Shown here in pieces: positions 1 to 11,095 of a stretch of DNA of 64,000 nucleotides (its first letter is position 1; each line of letters begins with the position of its first letter). The notes beneath the pieces are model-generated. The model was not told the DNA's origin and made no database searches. It saw only the letters and a list, made by a program, of their open reading frames with translations. A program made the position numbers and the translations under genes. Source of the stretch: Schistocerca nitens (taxonomy: Eukaryota > Arthropoda > Insecta > Orthoptera > Acrididae); assembly GCF_023898315.1 (NCBI RefSeq), contig NC_064619.1, positions 298,258,150 to 298,322,149 of the forward strand, read 5' to 3'.

Positions 1-480
1 TGTTGACTGGAATATCCCACGAGGCAGGTTTAGCCTCCTGCAGGAGAAGACGGTGCTCTTCGTCCGCATGTAATCACTCCTTTCCGTGCGGATATGTGAA
101 AGTTGTGTCGTTTGTGTAGTTGTGGAGTAGAGGTGACTATAAAGATGAGTGCGTAGTGTAGTTTCATGTTTGTGTTATATGATTGTGACTACAGAAGGGA
201 GTTAGTGACGGTGCCGACAACAGCCTAAGCCTTTGGGTTAACACCAAAGGGACATCCGACGGATTGATCAGCATCAACAGTGTCACATACCATCACTTTA
301 TGAGAGACTGCGGAGTGATTTGGAATGTAATCCTGGACACTGGCGCACATATCAGGAACTTCACCGCACCACCTCTTCTCCGCTTCCGGCCACATACTGA
401 CAGTGAAAATTTCGTGGGCATACCCGTCGGTCCTAGTCAAAATGCGATGGGTATGCCTATGATCTTTTAACGTTGTTGCA
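1..480. other. Unassigned left edge
   Basis: I recognise no gene, transposon terminus or tandem repeat here. The short open frames on both strands (up to 71 codons) overlap each other and show no family motif, so I treat them as chance. Confidence 0.4.
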
Positions 481-530
481 CTTGATGATGCGACTTTAAG
501 CCGCGAAACCGGTTAGTGTTTTAATGAACA
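481..530 (+). repeat. Stem motif, TGATGA-stem-GAAACC type
   Basis: A short stem-loop (GCGACTT pairing imperfectly with AAGCCGC) sits between TGATGA and GAAACCGG. It is one of about ten such motifs in the window, described in the findings. The identity of the parent repeat is unknown. Confidence 0.45.
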
Positions 531-605
531 ACAGTTTTACCAGCTGTTAGTGGAGTCCTTCCTAACATCATACCTCTCAACAACTGCGGTTACCTTGAAT
601 ATAAA

Positions 606-712
606 ATAGTTCGCGACTGAAATTTTCGTCCACCACCAGGATTCGACCGCCTAACATCCAAGTCGAGCGACACCGCACAGATGTGCGTTATCGACCTCGA
701 ATTACGGAAAAA
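606..712 (-). repeat. tRNA-like SINE fragment
   Basis: Read on the minus strand, a tRNA-like stretch ends in a B-box-like GGTCGAATCC followed by a GGTGGTGGACGAAAATTTC body. This is the layout of a tRNA-derived SINE head plus body. No target duplication was found, and the family has no other clear copy in the window. Confidence 0.45.
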
Positions 713-717
713 TGGAA

Positions 718-937
718 AGCAGGAAGGTTAGTGTTTAACTTCTCTCGACAGCTAGGTCATTAGAGACGGAGGAGAAGTTCGGATTCGGAAAGGATGGGGA
801 ACGAAATTGGTCGTGCATTTGCCTTAAGCGGTTTCCCTAAATCACAGAAAACCTAAAACTGGATTGCCGGACGGGGATTTGAACCTTCGTCCTCCCGAAT
901 GCGAGCCCAGTGTACTAATCGGTTACGGAGGCGGGTA
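718..937 (-). repeat. SINE family D, variant copy
   Basis: Family D is read with its tRNA-like head first, so this copy is on the minus strand. The head lies at the right (CGTCCTCCCGAATGCGAG, with TTTGAACC nearby for the B box). The body lies at the left (CCCTAAATCACAGAAAACC, GTCATTAGAGACGG). It is diverged from the copy at 16913 and belongs to a variant that starts GGTTAGTGTTTAAC, shared with 56331-56445. Confidence 0.7.
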
Positions 938-1679
938 GCGCCTTAAGATGGGAAGGAGACTGGCAGAGGATGTAGAACGGCCCAATAGACGCTAGCGATT
1001 TCTACAGTACTTGACCGAACTCTTCTACCGACGGAAATAAAGCAACGAGTCTGCAGACTGGAGCTAATATTAGCGGATCGGCGATAGCTCCTGGAAATAG
1101 GATTTGCGTGGCTGCTACATATTGGAGATGGGCGGCCTGCTTTCCCCGTGACCGGCTGTTTTATTTTTTTATTCCGGGGGCCGGCGGGCGCCTTCCTGTT
1201 TAAGCTGCGGCGCGGCTGTTTGGAAACAGGCGGGAGGCGCGTTCTTCCTGCTGTCAAGCGCCGGTTGACGTCGCAGCCGCCTCCGGCCGCCCTCCGCGCC
1301 ACGACAAGTGTTTGCACAGCGAGCGCCGAGTGTTACGCAACGACACACCTAGCGCGTCCCGCCGTATCTCGGTAGTGAGTGGCAGTTATGAAGAGGTCCC
1401 ACGCATCTTTACTCCACAGTGCCCTCGGTTATCTCTTAGACTTTTCTTCCTTCGAGCCTCTGGGCGAAAACATTACAACGCACTACATTGCTACATTTCG
1501 AACATGTCCGAAAGAACAGTACCATGCATAGAGATATATTCCGCCTGAAGGCTAGTATGATCATTCAGTGCAGAGCACTCTTTGCCCGACTTCGTGCGTG
1601 ATACGACGAACAGATAGATGAAAAAGGGCTAGAGGACGTTACTTTGGTAGTGTGCGGCTAACAGGAATTTGACTTGGGC
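938..1679. other. Unassigned, partly GC-rich
   Basis: There is a GC-rich patch at about 1150-1320. Open frames run on both strands through it, as expected from composition. No motif or transposon end was recognised. Confidence 0.35.
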
Positions 1680-1696
1680 GGGGGGGGGGGGGGGGG
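1680..1696 (+). repeat. Poly-G run (17 G)
   Basis: An uninterrupted run of about 17 G. Its exact length may be unreliable because such runs are hard to sequence. Confidence 0.9.
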
Positions 1697-1734
1697 TCGT
1701 GGTAGTGTAGTCCGTGCAGTTGTTGCCACTGTGC

Positions 1735-1830
1735 CACAGATGCGTACATGGTTAAAGCATCAGCCTAGTAAGCAGGAGACCCGTTTCCGAATCCCGATCT
1801 TGATACAAATTTTCATTTCTCGCCAATGAA
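1735..1830 (+). repeat. tRNA-like SINE fragment
   Basis: The sequence has a tRNA-like order: GTTAAAGCATCAGCCTAG as anticodon arm, AGCAGGAGACCC, then a B-box-like TTTCCGAATCCCG. An AT-rich tail follows. The family is different from A-D. No target duplication was seen. Confidence 0.45.
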
Positions 1831-1883
1831 TTCTTTCATTGCCCGAATGTGGCAGAGAACGAAATTTCTCCTTTCCGAATATA

Positions 1884-3221
1884 CGAGGGTCACTCCAAAA
1901 GAAATGCACACAATTTTTTTAAAAGTCCATCTTTTATTCTACATGTTTGAAGGTTTTACAGTGTGTAGATACATCCTTTAGGACAATATTTTCATCTCTC
2001 CATATAATTTCCATCCCTCTCAACTGCCTTACGCCATCTTGGAACCAGCGCCTGTATACCCTCACGGTAAAATTCTGGACCAACCTGATGGAGCCACTGT
2101 TTGGCAGCGTGCACAAGGGAGTCATTATCTTCAAACCTTGTTCCACGAAGAGAGTCTTTCAGTTTCCCAAAGAGATGATAGTCACATGCAGCCAGATCAG
2201 GACTGTAAGGCGGGTGTTTCAGTGTTGTCCATCCGAGTTTTGTGATCGTTCGCATGGTTTTTTGACTGACAGGTGGCCGTGCGTTCTCGTGCAACAGCAA
2301 AACATCCTGCTTTTGCCAATGTGGTCAAGCACGACTCAGTCGAGCTAGAAGTTTCTTCAGTGTCGTCACATATGCATCAGAATTCATGGTGGATCTACTT
2401 GGCATGATGTCTACAAGCAAGAGTCCTTCGGAATCGAAATACACCGTAGCCGTACTTTTCCAGCAGAAGGTGTGGTTCTGAATTTTTTTTTTTTCTTGGG
2501 TGAATTTGCATTATGCCACTCCATTGATTGCCTCTTCGTTCTGGTGAAAAATGATGGAGCCATGTTTCATCACCTGTCACAATTCTTCCAAGAAATTCAT
2601 CTCCACCATTCTCGTACTGTTCCAAACGTTCGCTGCATACCGTTTTTCTTGTTTCTTTGTGAGCCACTGTCAACATCCTAGGAACCAACCTGGCACAAAG
2701 CTTTTTTAATGCCAACACTTTCAGTATTCTGCAGACACTTCCTTTCCCTATCCCAACGTAGCGCGACAATTCGTTCACTGTGATGCGTCTGTCAGCAGTC
2801 ACCAATTCGTTAATTCTCTGCACATTATCTGGAGTGTGTGCAGTACGAGGCCTGCCGCTGCGAGCACCATCCTCAATACTGCCGTGCCTGCTTTCATCAC
2901 TTAACCTGCTTGCCCACCGACTAACTGTACTGAGATCGACAGCAGCATCTCCATACACCTTTTTCAACCTCTTGTGGATGTTTCCCACCGTCTCGGCTTC
3001 ACAGCACAGGAATTCTATGACAGCACGTTGCTTCTGACGAACGTCAAGTGTAGCAGCCATCTTGAAGACATGCTGTGACGGCCCCACTCACGGGAACAGG
3101 TTGAACTAAGTTTGAAAACAAGCGGAAAGGATGTATCTACACACTGTAAAACTTTCACACATTCAGAATGAGAACTGTATTTTTACAAAAACAGTGTGCA
3201 TTTCTTTTGGAGTGACCCTCG
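1884..3221 (-). mobile_element. Mariner element, full length but degraded
   Basis: The inverted repeats are clear: CGAGGGTCACTCCAAAAGAA at the left and its complement ending ...GAGTGACCCTCG at the right. They match over about 28 bp and are flanked by TA on both sides (1882-1883 and 3222-3223). The total of about 1338 bp is usual for mariner. The transposase lies on the minus strand and is broken by frameshifts. Confidence 0.93.
1992..3060 (-). pseudogene. Mariner transposase (DD34D type), frameshifted
   Basis: The N-terminal piece, starting MAATLDVRQKQ, carries the helix-turn-helix region (STVSRWASRL, GSVCRIL). The first catalytic Asp follows in TGDETWLHHFSPE. The frame breaks near a run of A beside PRKKK. 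A second piece, 2300-1992, holds LLHENARPP, where the usual second Asp is Glu, and YSPDLAACDYHLFG, which carries the third Asp. Other pieces lie in shifted frames between them. A mariner transposase normally has about 345 residues, so the coding capacity is nearly all present but disrupted. It is not expected to be active. An alternative start lies upstream at 3087. Confidence 0.9.
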
Positions 3222-3223
3222 TA

Positions 3224-3435
3224 TTCTATACCCAAGTACGGGATCAAACACAGAAATGGTGTCTCCTCCTTCGGACATGTCCGACAGAACACACGCTACT
3301 CATAGACCCCTATAGATACTCATGGCAAGATTGTAGTTAATGCGATATACCAATTTCAGGGTCAGAACTTCGTGTCCATATTGTCAGGCATCGTTCGAAA
3401 GCACTATTGACTGTTTCCTCAGATACTCATTATAA
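3224..3435. other. Spacer between two DNA transposons
   Basis: About 210 bp separates the mariner from the Tc1-like element. I recognise nothing in it. Confidence 0.4.
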
Positions 3436-3437
3436 TA

Positions 3438-4859
3438 CACTCCTGGAAATGGAAAAAAGAACACATTGACACCGGTGTGTCAGACCCACCATACTTGCTC
3501 CGGACACTGCGAGAGGGCTGTACAAGCAATGATCACACGCACGGCACAGCGGACACACCAGGAACCGCGGAGTTGGCCGTCGAATGGCGCTAGCTGCGCA
3601 GCATTTGTGCACCGCCGCCGTCAGTGTCAGCCAGTTTGCCGTGGCATACGGAGCTCCATCGCAGTCTTTAACACTGGTAGCATGCCGCGACAGCGTGGAC
3701 GTGAACCGTATGTGCAGTTGACGGACTTTGAGCGAGGGCGTATAGTGGGCATGCGGGAGGCCGGGTGGACGTACCGCCGAATTGCTCAACACGTGGGGCG
3801 TGAGGTCTCCACAGTACATCGATGTTGTCGCCAGTGGTCGGCGGAAGGTGCACGTGCCCGTCGACCTGGGACCGGACCGCAGCGACGCACGGATGCACGC
3901 CAAGACCGTAGGATCCTACGCTGTGCCGCAGGGGACCGCACCGCCACTTACCAGCAAATTAGGGACACTGTTGCTCCTGGGGTATCGGCGAGGACCATTC
4001 GCAACCCTCTCCATAAAGCTGGGCTACGGTCCCGCACACCGTTAGGCCGTCTTCCGCTCACGCCCCAACATCGTGCAGCCCGCCTCCAGTGGTGTCGCGA
4101 CAGGCGTGAATGGAGGGACGAATGGAGACGTGTCGTCTTCAGCGATGAGAGTCGCTTCTGCCTTGGTGCCAATGATGGTCGTATGCGTGTTTGGCGCCGT
4201 GCAGGTGAGCGCCACAATCAGGACTGCATACGACCGAGGCACACAGGGCCAACACCCGGCATCATGGTGTGGGGAGCGATCTCCTACACTGGCCGTACAC
4301 CACTGGTGATCGTCGAGGGGACACTGAATAGTGCACGGTACATCCAAACCCTCATCGAACCCATCGTTCTACCATTCCTAGACCGGCAAGGGAACTTGCT
4401 GTTCCAACAGAACAATGCACGTCCGCATGTATCCCGTGCCACCCAACGTGCTCTAGAAGGTGTAAGTCAACTACCCTGGCCAGCAAGATCTCCGGATCTG
4501 TCCCCCATTGAGCATGTTTGGGACTGGATGAAGCGTCGTCTCACGCGGTCTGCACGTCCAGCACGAACGCTGGTCCAACTGAGGCGCCAGGTGGAAATGG
4601 CATGGCAAGCCGTTCCACAGGACTACATCCAGCATCTCTACGATCGTCTCCATGGGAGAATAGCAGCCTGCATTGCTGCGAAAGGTGGATATACACTGTA
4701 CTAGTGCCGACATTGTGCATGCTCTGTTGCCTGTGTCTATGTGCCTGTGGTTCTGTCAGTGTGATCATGTGATGTATCTGACCCCAGGAATGTGTCAATA
4801 AAGTTTTCCCTTCCTGGGACAATGAATTCACGGTGTTCTTATTTCAATTTCCAGGAGTG
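3438..4859 (+). mobile_element. Tc1-like transposon, copy 1 (1422 bp)
   Basis: The ends are CACTCCTGGAAATGGAAAAA at the left and ...CAATTTCCAGGAGTG at the right. They form inverted repeats of about 27 bp with two or three mismatches. TA flanks both sides (3436-3437 and 4860-4861). The copy at 44225-45646 has exactly the same length and the same ends. One long transposase frame fills the middle. An AATAAAG signal lies at 4797-4803, after the stop. Confidence 0.96.
3682..4704 (+). CDS. Tc1-like transposase, 340 aa, catalytic Asp changed
   Basis: This is a cut-and-paste DDE transposase of the IS630-Tc1-mariner superfamily. I chose the ATG giving MPRQRGREPY because it begins the conserved domain. 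The frame stays open upstream to 3466, but that part is leader inside the element. The helix-turn-helix DNA-binding region spans about residues 12-110. The DDE domain follows: D155 in VVFSDESRF, then position 244, which is Asn (FQQNNARPH) where copy 2 and relatives have Asp, then E277 in SPDLSPIEHVWD. The 32 residues between positions 244 and 277 are fewer than the classical 34. The frame is uninterrupted, yet the D244N change should abolish catalysis. The protein ends AAKGGYTLY. Relative to copy 2 there are about ten other substitutions. Confidence 0.92.
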   Translation: MPRQRGREPYVQLTDFERGRIVGMREAGWTYRRIAQHVGREVSTVHRCCRQWSAEGARARRPGTGPQRRTDARQDRRILRCAAGDRTATYQQIRDTVAPGVSARTIRNPLHKAGLRSRTPLGRLPLTPQHRAARLQWCRDRREWRDEWRRVVFSDESRFCLGANDGRMRVWRRAGERHNQDCIRPRHTGPTPGIMVWGAISYTGRTPLVIVEGTLNSARYIQTLIEPIVLPFLDRQGNLLFQQNNARPHVSRATQRALEGVSQLPWPARSPDLSPIEHVWDWMKRRLTRSARPARTLVQLRRQVEMAWQAVPQDYIQHLYDRLHGRIAACIAAKGGYTLY

Positions 4860-4861
4860 TA

Positions 4862-6044
4862 GCTCAGCATCTCCAGTTAAAACAACCACAACCGGCCTGT
4901 ATCATTCGTCAATATACAAGTGGAATAAAAAGAAAAGACGTCGGTGTCACCAAGGCTAAGTTTCCTAATTCCGTCCCGGCTCCAAATTTCGTCCCCACAG
5001 GAATTTTCAGTTTTCACAGATGGTAACAAATATTTAACTGCGTGATCTCATTACATTGTCTTGTTGAGAGTGTCTCTTGTGAGCAGCACGTTTAGCTACC
5101 GTGTACGAGGAAATTCATTTTTTACGCTGTTGCAAGTTATGCGACAGTGGAATTAACAACTTGCTAGTGTGAGCACTGATCTATGTTCAAATACTGGTGT
5201 GTTTCAGTCGTATCTTGTAATTTGTGCCGGATAATCAATTTAGTCATGGGTTTGGCGTACATTATTGCAGCAACCGTTATTGTAAGTCTGCGGAGGTTCA
5301 TAATTTCATCCCCCTTGCACTTCCTATTTTCGTTTCGGGGACGAAATTTGGAACTGTTACTAAAATTTTATTTTATTTGATATTCATAAAGAATATTTTA
5401 CCGTTTTCAGAGGGGTAAAACCAAGTGGAGAGATACTGACTAGTTGCAAGAAATGCTTGGTTTGGTATCACGAAACAACTTCACCTGCACAGATATACTA
5501 ATTCGTATGTGACACACGTTTAGAAGGCTGAAGGAAAACCTGAAAACATGTTTCGTTCATGGCCTTCAAGTGGTTTATAACTGGGAAAATCTTTGGCAAC
5601 CTTAGAATGGAGGAACATATTTAAATTAATTGCACTTATGAGAATTTTTACTGGTAGAGTGATTATGAACCCTTTTCTTGTATTTCTGTTTCGCAGTGTT
5701 AATGTTTATGTCAACTACTGATTACATTTTAACACTTTAATTGTAACTTGGCTACAAGTGGAGAATAAATTCAGGAATATGCAAATCTTAACCTTTACCA
5801 AAACCTTTCATGGCTTATGTAAGTTCTAACCTACTAAGGTGACGAAATTTGATCTCCCTACATTATATTTTTTACTCTCATTACCAAGTCGTCCTGGAGC
5901 ACAAATCATATTTAGTTCTAAAGATAGTGCTGCAAAGTGCAGTTTGTCCAAAAGAACGGGGATGACACAGCATAACTACACACCGCAAATCATTTTATAT
6001 CTGGGGGGGGGGTACTTTTTGTAAATCTATCACTAACTCCCTTA
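4862..6044. other. AT-rich unassigned sequence
   Basis: No coding signal or repeat terminus was recognised. A 15-17 bp inverted pair (CCAAATTTCGTCCCC near 4983, its complement near 5338) may be chance. A short G run lies at 6003-6011. Confidence 0.35.
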
Positions 6045-6770
6045 CCTTCATTCTTCATTCCTGTTCCAGTAGACAATGGGCTCCGGGAACAACGATTGTT
6101 GGTAAGCTTCCAAATTTCTCTTAAAGCCCATGGTCATTTCGCGAGATATACGTAGGAGGAAGCTACATATTAGTTCATTCTTCCAGGAACGCAAGCTCGG
6201 AATTTTAACAGGAAAGCCCACCGTGATGCACAACGCCTCTTCTGTAGTCTCTGCCACTAGAGTTGCTGAGCACCTCCGCGAGGCTTTCGGACTTACTAAA
6301 TGAACCTGTAACGAAACGCGCTGGTCTTCTTTGTATTTCCTTACTTCCTCTATAAAGCCTGTCTGATACAGATCTCAGACTGATGTACAGTATTCAACTA
6401 TTGGTCGTCCGAATGTTTTCTCAGCTACCTCCTTTATGGTTAGACTGTCCTTCCTAAGAACTCTTCCTACCAACCTCAGTCTGGCGTCTTCCTTACCTGC
6501 ATTTAGTTTTACGTGGTCGTTCCATTTTCAGTCCTTCCATACGGATACTCCTAGTTGTTTCATAGATTGTTCTGCAACAGTGTTATCGCATAATGATGGG
6601 TCTTTCTGTCAATTTATGCGTAATACGTATGTTTCTATTAACAGTAAACTGCCCATCCCTGTACCAAGTGTCTACCTTCTGCAGGTCTTTCTGCATTTCG
6701 CTACAATTTCCCAACATTGCAGCTTCTCTGTAAACAGGACCAGTAGCTGTTGCTACATCACCATTTTGGA
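6045..6770 (-). pseudogene. Non-LTR retrotransposon, C-terminal fragment
   Basis: The minus-strand translation, across several frameshifts, has segments such as GKEDARLRLVGRVLRK, KEV, RPIVEYC and YQTGFIEEV. They line up in order with the better preserved copy at 39510-40248 (GKADARLRFTGRILRK, KEV, RPLLEYCSAVWDPYQIGL). This is the region after the reverse transcriptase in a jockey/CR1-like element. It is heavily decayed. Confidence 0.7.
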
Positions 6771-9300
6771 CAGACTCCGCTTTGCAGCGTTATCTTCAGA
6801 TCTAAAGTAAAGGTAATCAGAACAAAACATTTTGTAGCCGGATTTCCACAAAGAGCTTTTTTTTTTTTTCCTTCCCGTAATACTAGCAGTGGCCACTGTA
6901 TTCCTAAGACGTCGTATATTCAATAATGAAACGCACAGTTTTTGCGTTCGTGACCTTTTAATTTAAAAAATTTTCGCCCAGTGGAATCCCACTCATCTTT
7001 CAGGACTGTCAAAAAGCTGAATACGGCACTTGCACTGACTTCTGTGTTTCGACGCACCAATGACGGCACATACAACATATGCGGGGTATTTATCACATTA
7101 CGTTACTAGATTCTTCAGTACACGACTTGCGCAGTGGCTCAACATGAAAACATATAATTTAAGTTACATCGCGCAAAATGATGTCTACCATTCTGTAAAC
7201 TTTTTATTAGTCATCTCGTACGTGGCGTAGACTACACGCCTATCTAATTAATTCATAAGCAAGTGGCTCTCTGTAGATAGTATCTTCAAAATTGTGGAAA
7301 ATGGCTTCTGCATAGGGCTACAAGATAATTCTTAAATAAACTCGTATCTGCAAATTGCCACTCGCTACTTGCTTCTTAAAAATAGTTAACAATAGAAGTA
7401 GTGCTCACCGTAACGTTGTTACACACCTAAAAATTTACATTGCAGTAAGTCACAGCTTTCTAAACAATTTACAGAATATATTAAAGCACTGGATGCATTG
7501 GGGACTTTTTTTTTTTGTTTGTTTGAAAACACCATATGAAAAGTTACGGTAAATTCCTGTACATACAAAGGGAATGAGGGTGTGATGAAAATTGAAAGAT
7601 GAGTTCCACTTCACATTTGACACATCAAAACGTCCTTGAAAATTACAAATATCTAAATGATCCGTGTCCAACTGTTGAATAGTGTTAAGCACTGAAACAT
7701 CAATTTCAAAAATAAATAAATAATAATAACAATATCTGTCGGTAAAACTATGGAAAAACCGACGTTTCAACAGGATCCTGCTGGGAATGTAACTGTGGTC
7801 TGGTACTGCGACGAGTCGCTCGTTAACCTGTAGAGTTGCCGGTTATGTACCAGGATAGTAAGCAAAATAACAGACATAAAGATCTGTTGATTATAAACGC
7901 CCCTTCGAATGTTTTCTGACAGAAGCAGGCAAACTGTCAGCATCGAATACCACCCCATATTGCTTCTTTCTAGATTGTTTCACAAAAATATGAATAAAAT
8001 TAAACTTCACAGGTATTCATTATGTTGATCTACCTTACCCTGTTACGCAATTTCGACACAAGGGATGATGGCACCAAGTCGATGAAGGCAGTGGAGAATT
8101 CCAGTGGCATAGTCAACGCTGTTAAACGACTCGTTTTCCCCAAATTTACCCTGTGACAAAATGCATATAATGGTTTGCAGCGCGCGCTATACTCAGATCT
8201 GACGCACGAAGCTTTCGCGGAATTCTACGTAACATAGCTTCTGCTCATGATTAATGTGTAAACTCTAGATTTTCACCTCAATAAGACCGCAAGCATGTTA
8301 ACTTTTGAAACCGAGAGATATTTTGAGTGTTTGTTTAGATCTGCGAACCACGCTGTTACATTTCTGGAGCAAGTTAAACGTGCGTCAGACAGGTTAGTAA
8401 GCGACGACTGATAGAACCAAGGTGCAAGGTAAGTGGTCTACGGCCGTATCTCGGAAACAGGGTCGTTACGTGAACCAGTTTAGAAACATTTCTTATTCGC
8501 TCACTAACAGCTCTCAGGAAATCTGACTGGAAAAGATTACCAAGCTATGCTGCGACCAACAACGACATCCAAAACTCTTTATGTACTGAAATTTATTTAT
8601 TAAGAGTTTAGCTAGTCTTCTTGTTTTCATTTCATTATCATATAACGTTCCGGTATTTTACAGAAATGAGAGCAACTACATCAAAGATCCACTGGAATTC
8701 ATAAAAATTATTATGAAACCACAGACAGTGCCACATAAAATGTTTTTGACTTCACATTCTGATACGACGAAATGAATGACGTGGCAGCCTTGTACTCATT
8801 GTACCAGAATCAAACAATTTACAATACAGTAAAGGAATCTCAAAATTTATAAAGTCTCGCCGACATCATGGTCACTGAAGATCTGCCACACAGCACGTTC
8901 TCATAACTTTGTCAAATATCTCATCTGGTGTAGGTACGGTGTAAAATAAGTGCGCAAATGACACGAATCCGATAGTAATTATTACATGCAGTGTTATGTT
9001 CTTTTATATAAATGAGGAAGACTCCCGCTTTTCTTTTACACACATGGAACTTGTAAACATTGTTGACACGGGACAGTGTCGTCTTAAAAGGAACCATATG
9101 TACAGACACACTACACAGTGAACTATCACTTGAGAATAGCATAATAGGCCGAAATCACCATCGTGGTGACTCAATAAATTTAATAACAGTCCAGGCGGAA
9201 AATATACTTTCTAAAATAGTTGCCATCTGTCCATTTCGTCCCGTTAAAAATTACGAGTTCAGTGCTGTCATCCATCAAGTCATGAATCGAGTCACAAACC
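6771..9300. other. Long unassigned stretch
   Basis: About 2.5 kb of AT-rich sequence without a recognisable gene or transposon end. The ORFs present (up to 106 codons at 7450-7770) have no family motif. One stem motif lies at 7757-7795 and is listed separately. Confidence 0.35.
7757..7795 (-). repeat. Stem motif next to GAAAC
   Basis: On the minus strand, CAGGATCCTG forms a short palindrome and is followed by TTGAAACGTCGGT. A complement of GTCGGT lies further on (ACCGAC, 7738-7743). It resembles the other stem-GAAAC motifs but lacks the leading CTGAAGA. Confidence 0.35.
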
Positions 9301-9314
9301 TTGTCTGATACTCA

Positions 9315-9441
9315 GTAAATTCGTATTTTATCACAAAGCGTCAGTGAACGGCATTCAATGGCTTCCGGAAGTCAAGGAAACCAGCATCAACCTGGGCGGC
9401 GTTGTCTACGGTGCTCTGGATTTCATGGATGAGCTGTGTGT
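9315..9441 (-). pseudogene. Reverse transcriptase fragment (non-LTR)
   Basis: The minus strand reads ...LIHEIQSTVDNAAQVDAGFLDFRKPLNAVH. FLDFRK followed by VH is the reverse-transcriptase block that carries the first catalytic Asp in non-LTR elements. Only about 125 bp survives, directly left of the solo LTR region. It probably belongs to the family also found at 40270-40860. Confidence 0.65.
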
Positions 9442-9500
9442 CGCATTCGCTCGATGAATGCTTTAGAGGGCCGACCGACACCTAGAAGACGCACATACAC

Positions 9501-9988
9501 TGTGGTGTCACCGCCAGACACCACACTTGCTAGGTGGTAGCCTTTAAATCGGCCGCGGTCCATTAGTATACGTCGGACCCGCGTGTCGCCACTATCAGTG
9601 ATTGCAGACCGAGCGCCACCACACAGCAGGTCTAGAGACACTTCCTACCACTCGCCCCAGTTGTACAGCCGACGTTCATAGCAGTGTTTCACTGACAAAT
9701 TACGCTCTCATTTGCCGAGAAGATAGTTAGCATAGCCTTCAGCTACGTCATTTGCTACGACCTAGCAAGGCGCCGTATTCAATTGATATTTATCTTGTGA
9801 ACCATGTACAGTAAAGAGAGATGTTCACCAATTGTGGATTAAAGTTAAGTATTCTACCAGTTACCTGCTGTTTTGTTAGTCTTATTTCTCTGACCTGTTC
9901 CAGACCTCACGCCAGTCTGCGTGTAATTAAACGCGTGCATTTCGGCCTCCTCTAGCAACACGGTGTTGGCTCTTCTGCCAACACAGCA
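9501..9988 (+). mobile_element. Solo LTR of an LTR retrotransposon
   Basis: The 488-bp unit starts TGTGGTGTCACCGCC and ends CCAACACAGCA, giving the 5'-TG...CA-3' termini of an LTR. Exact 5-bp duplications TACAC flank it (9496-9500 and 9989-9993). There is no internal coding region, so this is a solo LTR left by recombination between two LTRs. The 5-bp duplication and size fit the Gypsy or Bel/Pao superfamilies. I cannot choose between them from the LTR alone. Strand is assigned from the TG end and is tentative. Confidence 0.85.
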
Positions 9989-9990
9989 TA

Positions 9991-11095
9991 CACCATGTGA
10001 TCAAAAGTATCCGGACACCTATTGGTGAACATTAATATTGGCTGTGTCCACCCTTCGGCCTTCATTACGGTTTGAACTCTACGGAGGACCCTTTCAACGA
10101 GGTGTCTTAATGTCTGTGGAGGAATGGCAGTCCATTATTCCTAAAGAGCTGAAACCACAGATGGTATTGACATTGGACGCTGGTATCTGAGAATTGAAGT
10201 CTGCGTTCTGCCTCATCCCAAACGTGTGCGATTGGGTTCTGATCGTCGGGATTCTAGGGATGCCATTCCACTTCAGGAATGTAGTTGTCCGCAAACCATT
10301 GCCTTACGGATGCTGCGTTATAGGAGGATGCACTGTTGTGCTGATACAAAGAATCATCGTATCTGAAATGAGCCTCTACTGTAAACACTACACAATGCTG
10401 TAAGATGTGTTCTCATTTCTCCCATTCAGCATTTTAGTAACCACGAAGGACAGCCCGACACCATAACACTACCCCCTCTATACTTCACTGTTGCCATCAC
10501 AAGTGAAAGTAAATAGCGTTCATAAGGCCTTCACGAAACCCACACCCTTCCATCGGATTGCCACAGGTTACGCAGTGATTCACCGTCCAAGTCACTCGTT
10601 TCCAGTGCTCCACTATTGTGGTATAGCTCTTTACTCTCCTCAAGCGTCGCTTAGCTTCCTCTACAGAGGTATGTGGCTGATGAAGAACTACTCGACCACT
10701 GTACCCCATTCTTTTTAACTCCGCACTTATAGCCAATGGGCTAGTTGGACTGCTGGTAGCACTCGGGAACTCAAGAGTGACTCCTTCCGCTAGCTTCATG
10801 CGATTTTTTACTACCATAGTCCCAAGTGCTCGACGATCCCTTGTCCGTCAGCATAGGTCTAGGCCTACCTGGTTTTGGTTTAGCTATGGTTGTTCGTTCT
10901 TGTTACCACTTCACTTCACAATTCCATAACCAACAGTAGGTTGACAGAAACGTCCCTCATGAAGATGGCATCCAATAACTAGGCCACGTTCGAAATCACT
11001 GACCTCCTGAGACCAACCCAATCTCCTGTTACTGTTCCTCTGTTGACAATACTTTCAACCTCCTTCTATACTGGTGGGTCCGCCTCTCGAAACAG
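9991..11095 (-). mobile_element. Tc1-like element, one end lost
   Basis: The left inverted repeat is CACCATGTGATCAAAAGTAT followed by CCGGACACC. It is closely related to the ends of the element at 51987-53431. A decayed transposase lies on the minus strand; the part at 10817-10497 contains KRMGYSGRVVLHQPHTS and EEAKRRLRRVKSYTT. The catalytic region is frameshifted. The right end near 11095 has no matching inverted repeat, so it is truncated or diverged. The solo LTR sits in its left tip. Confidence 0.82.

Noticed and set aside
4970..5360. Possible MITE bounded by CCAAATTTCGTCCCC inverted pair
   Set aside because: Only about 15-17 bp match, no target duplication, and the flanks do not continue the pairing.
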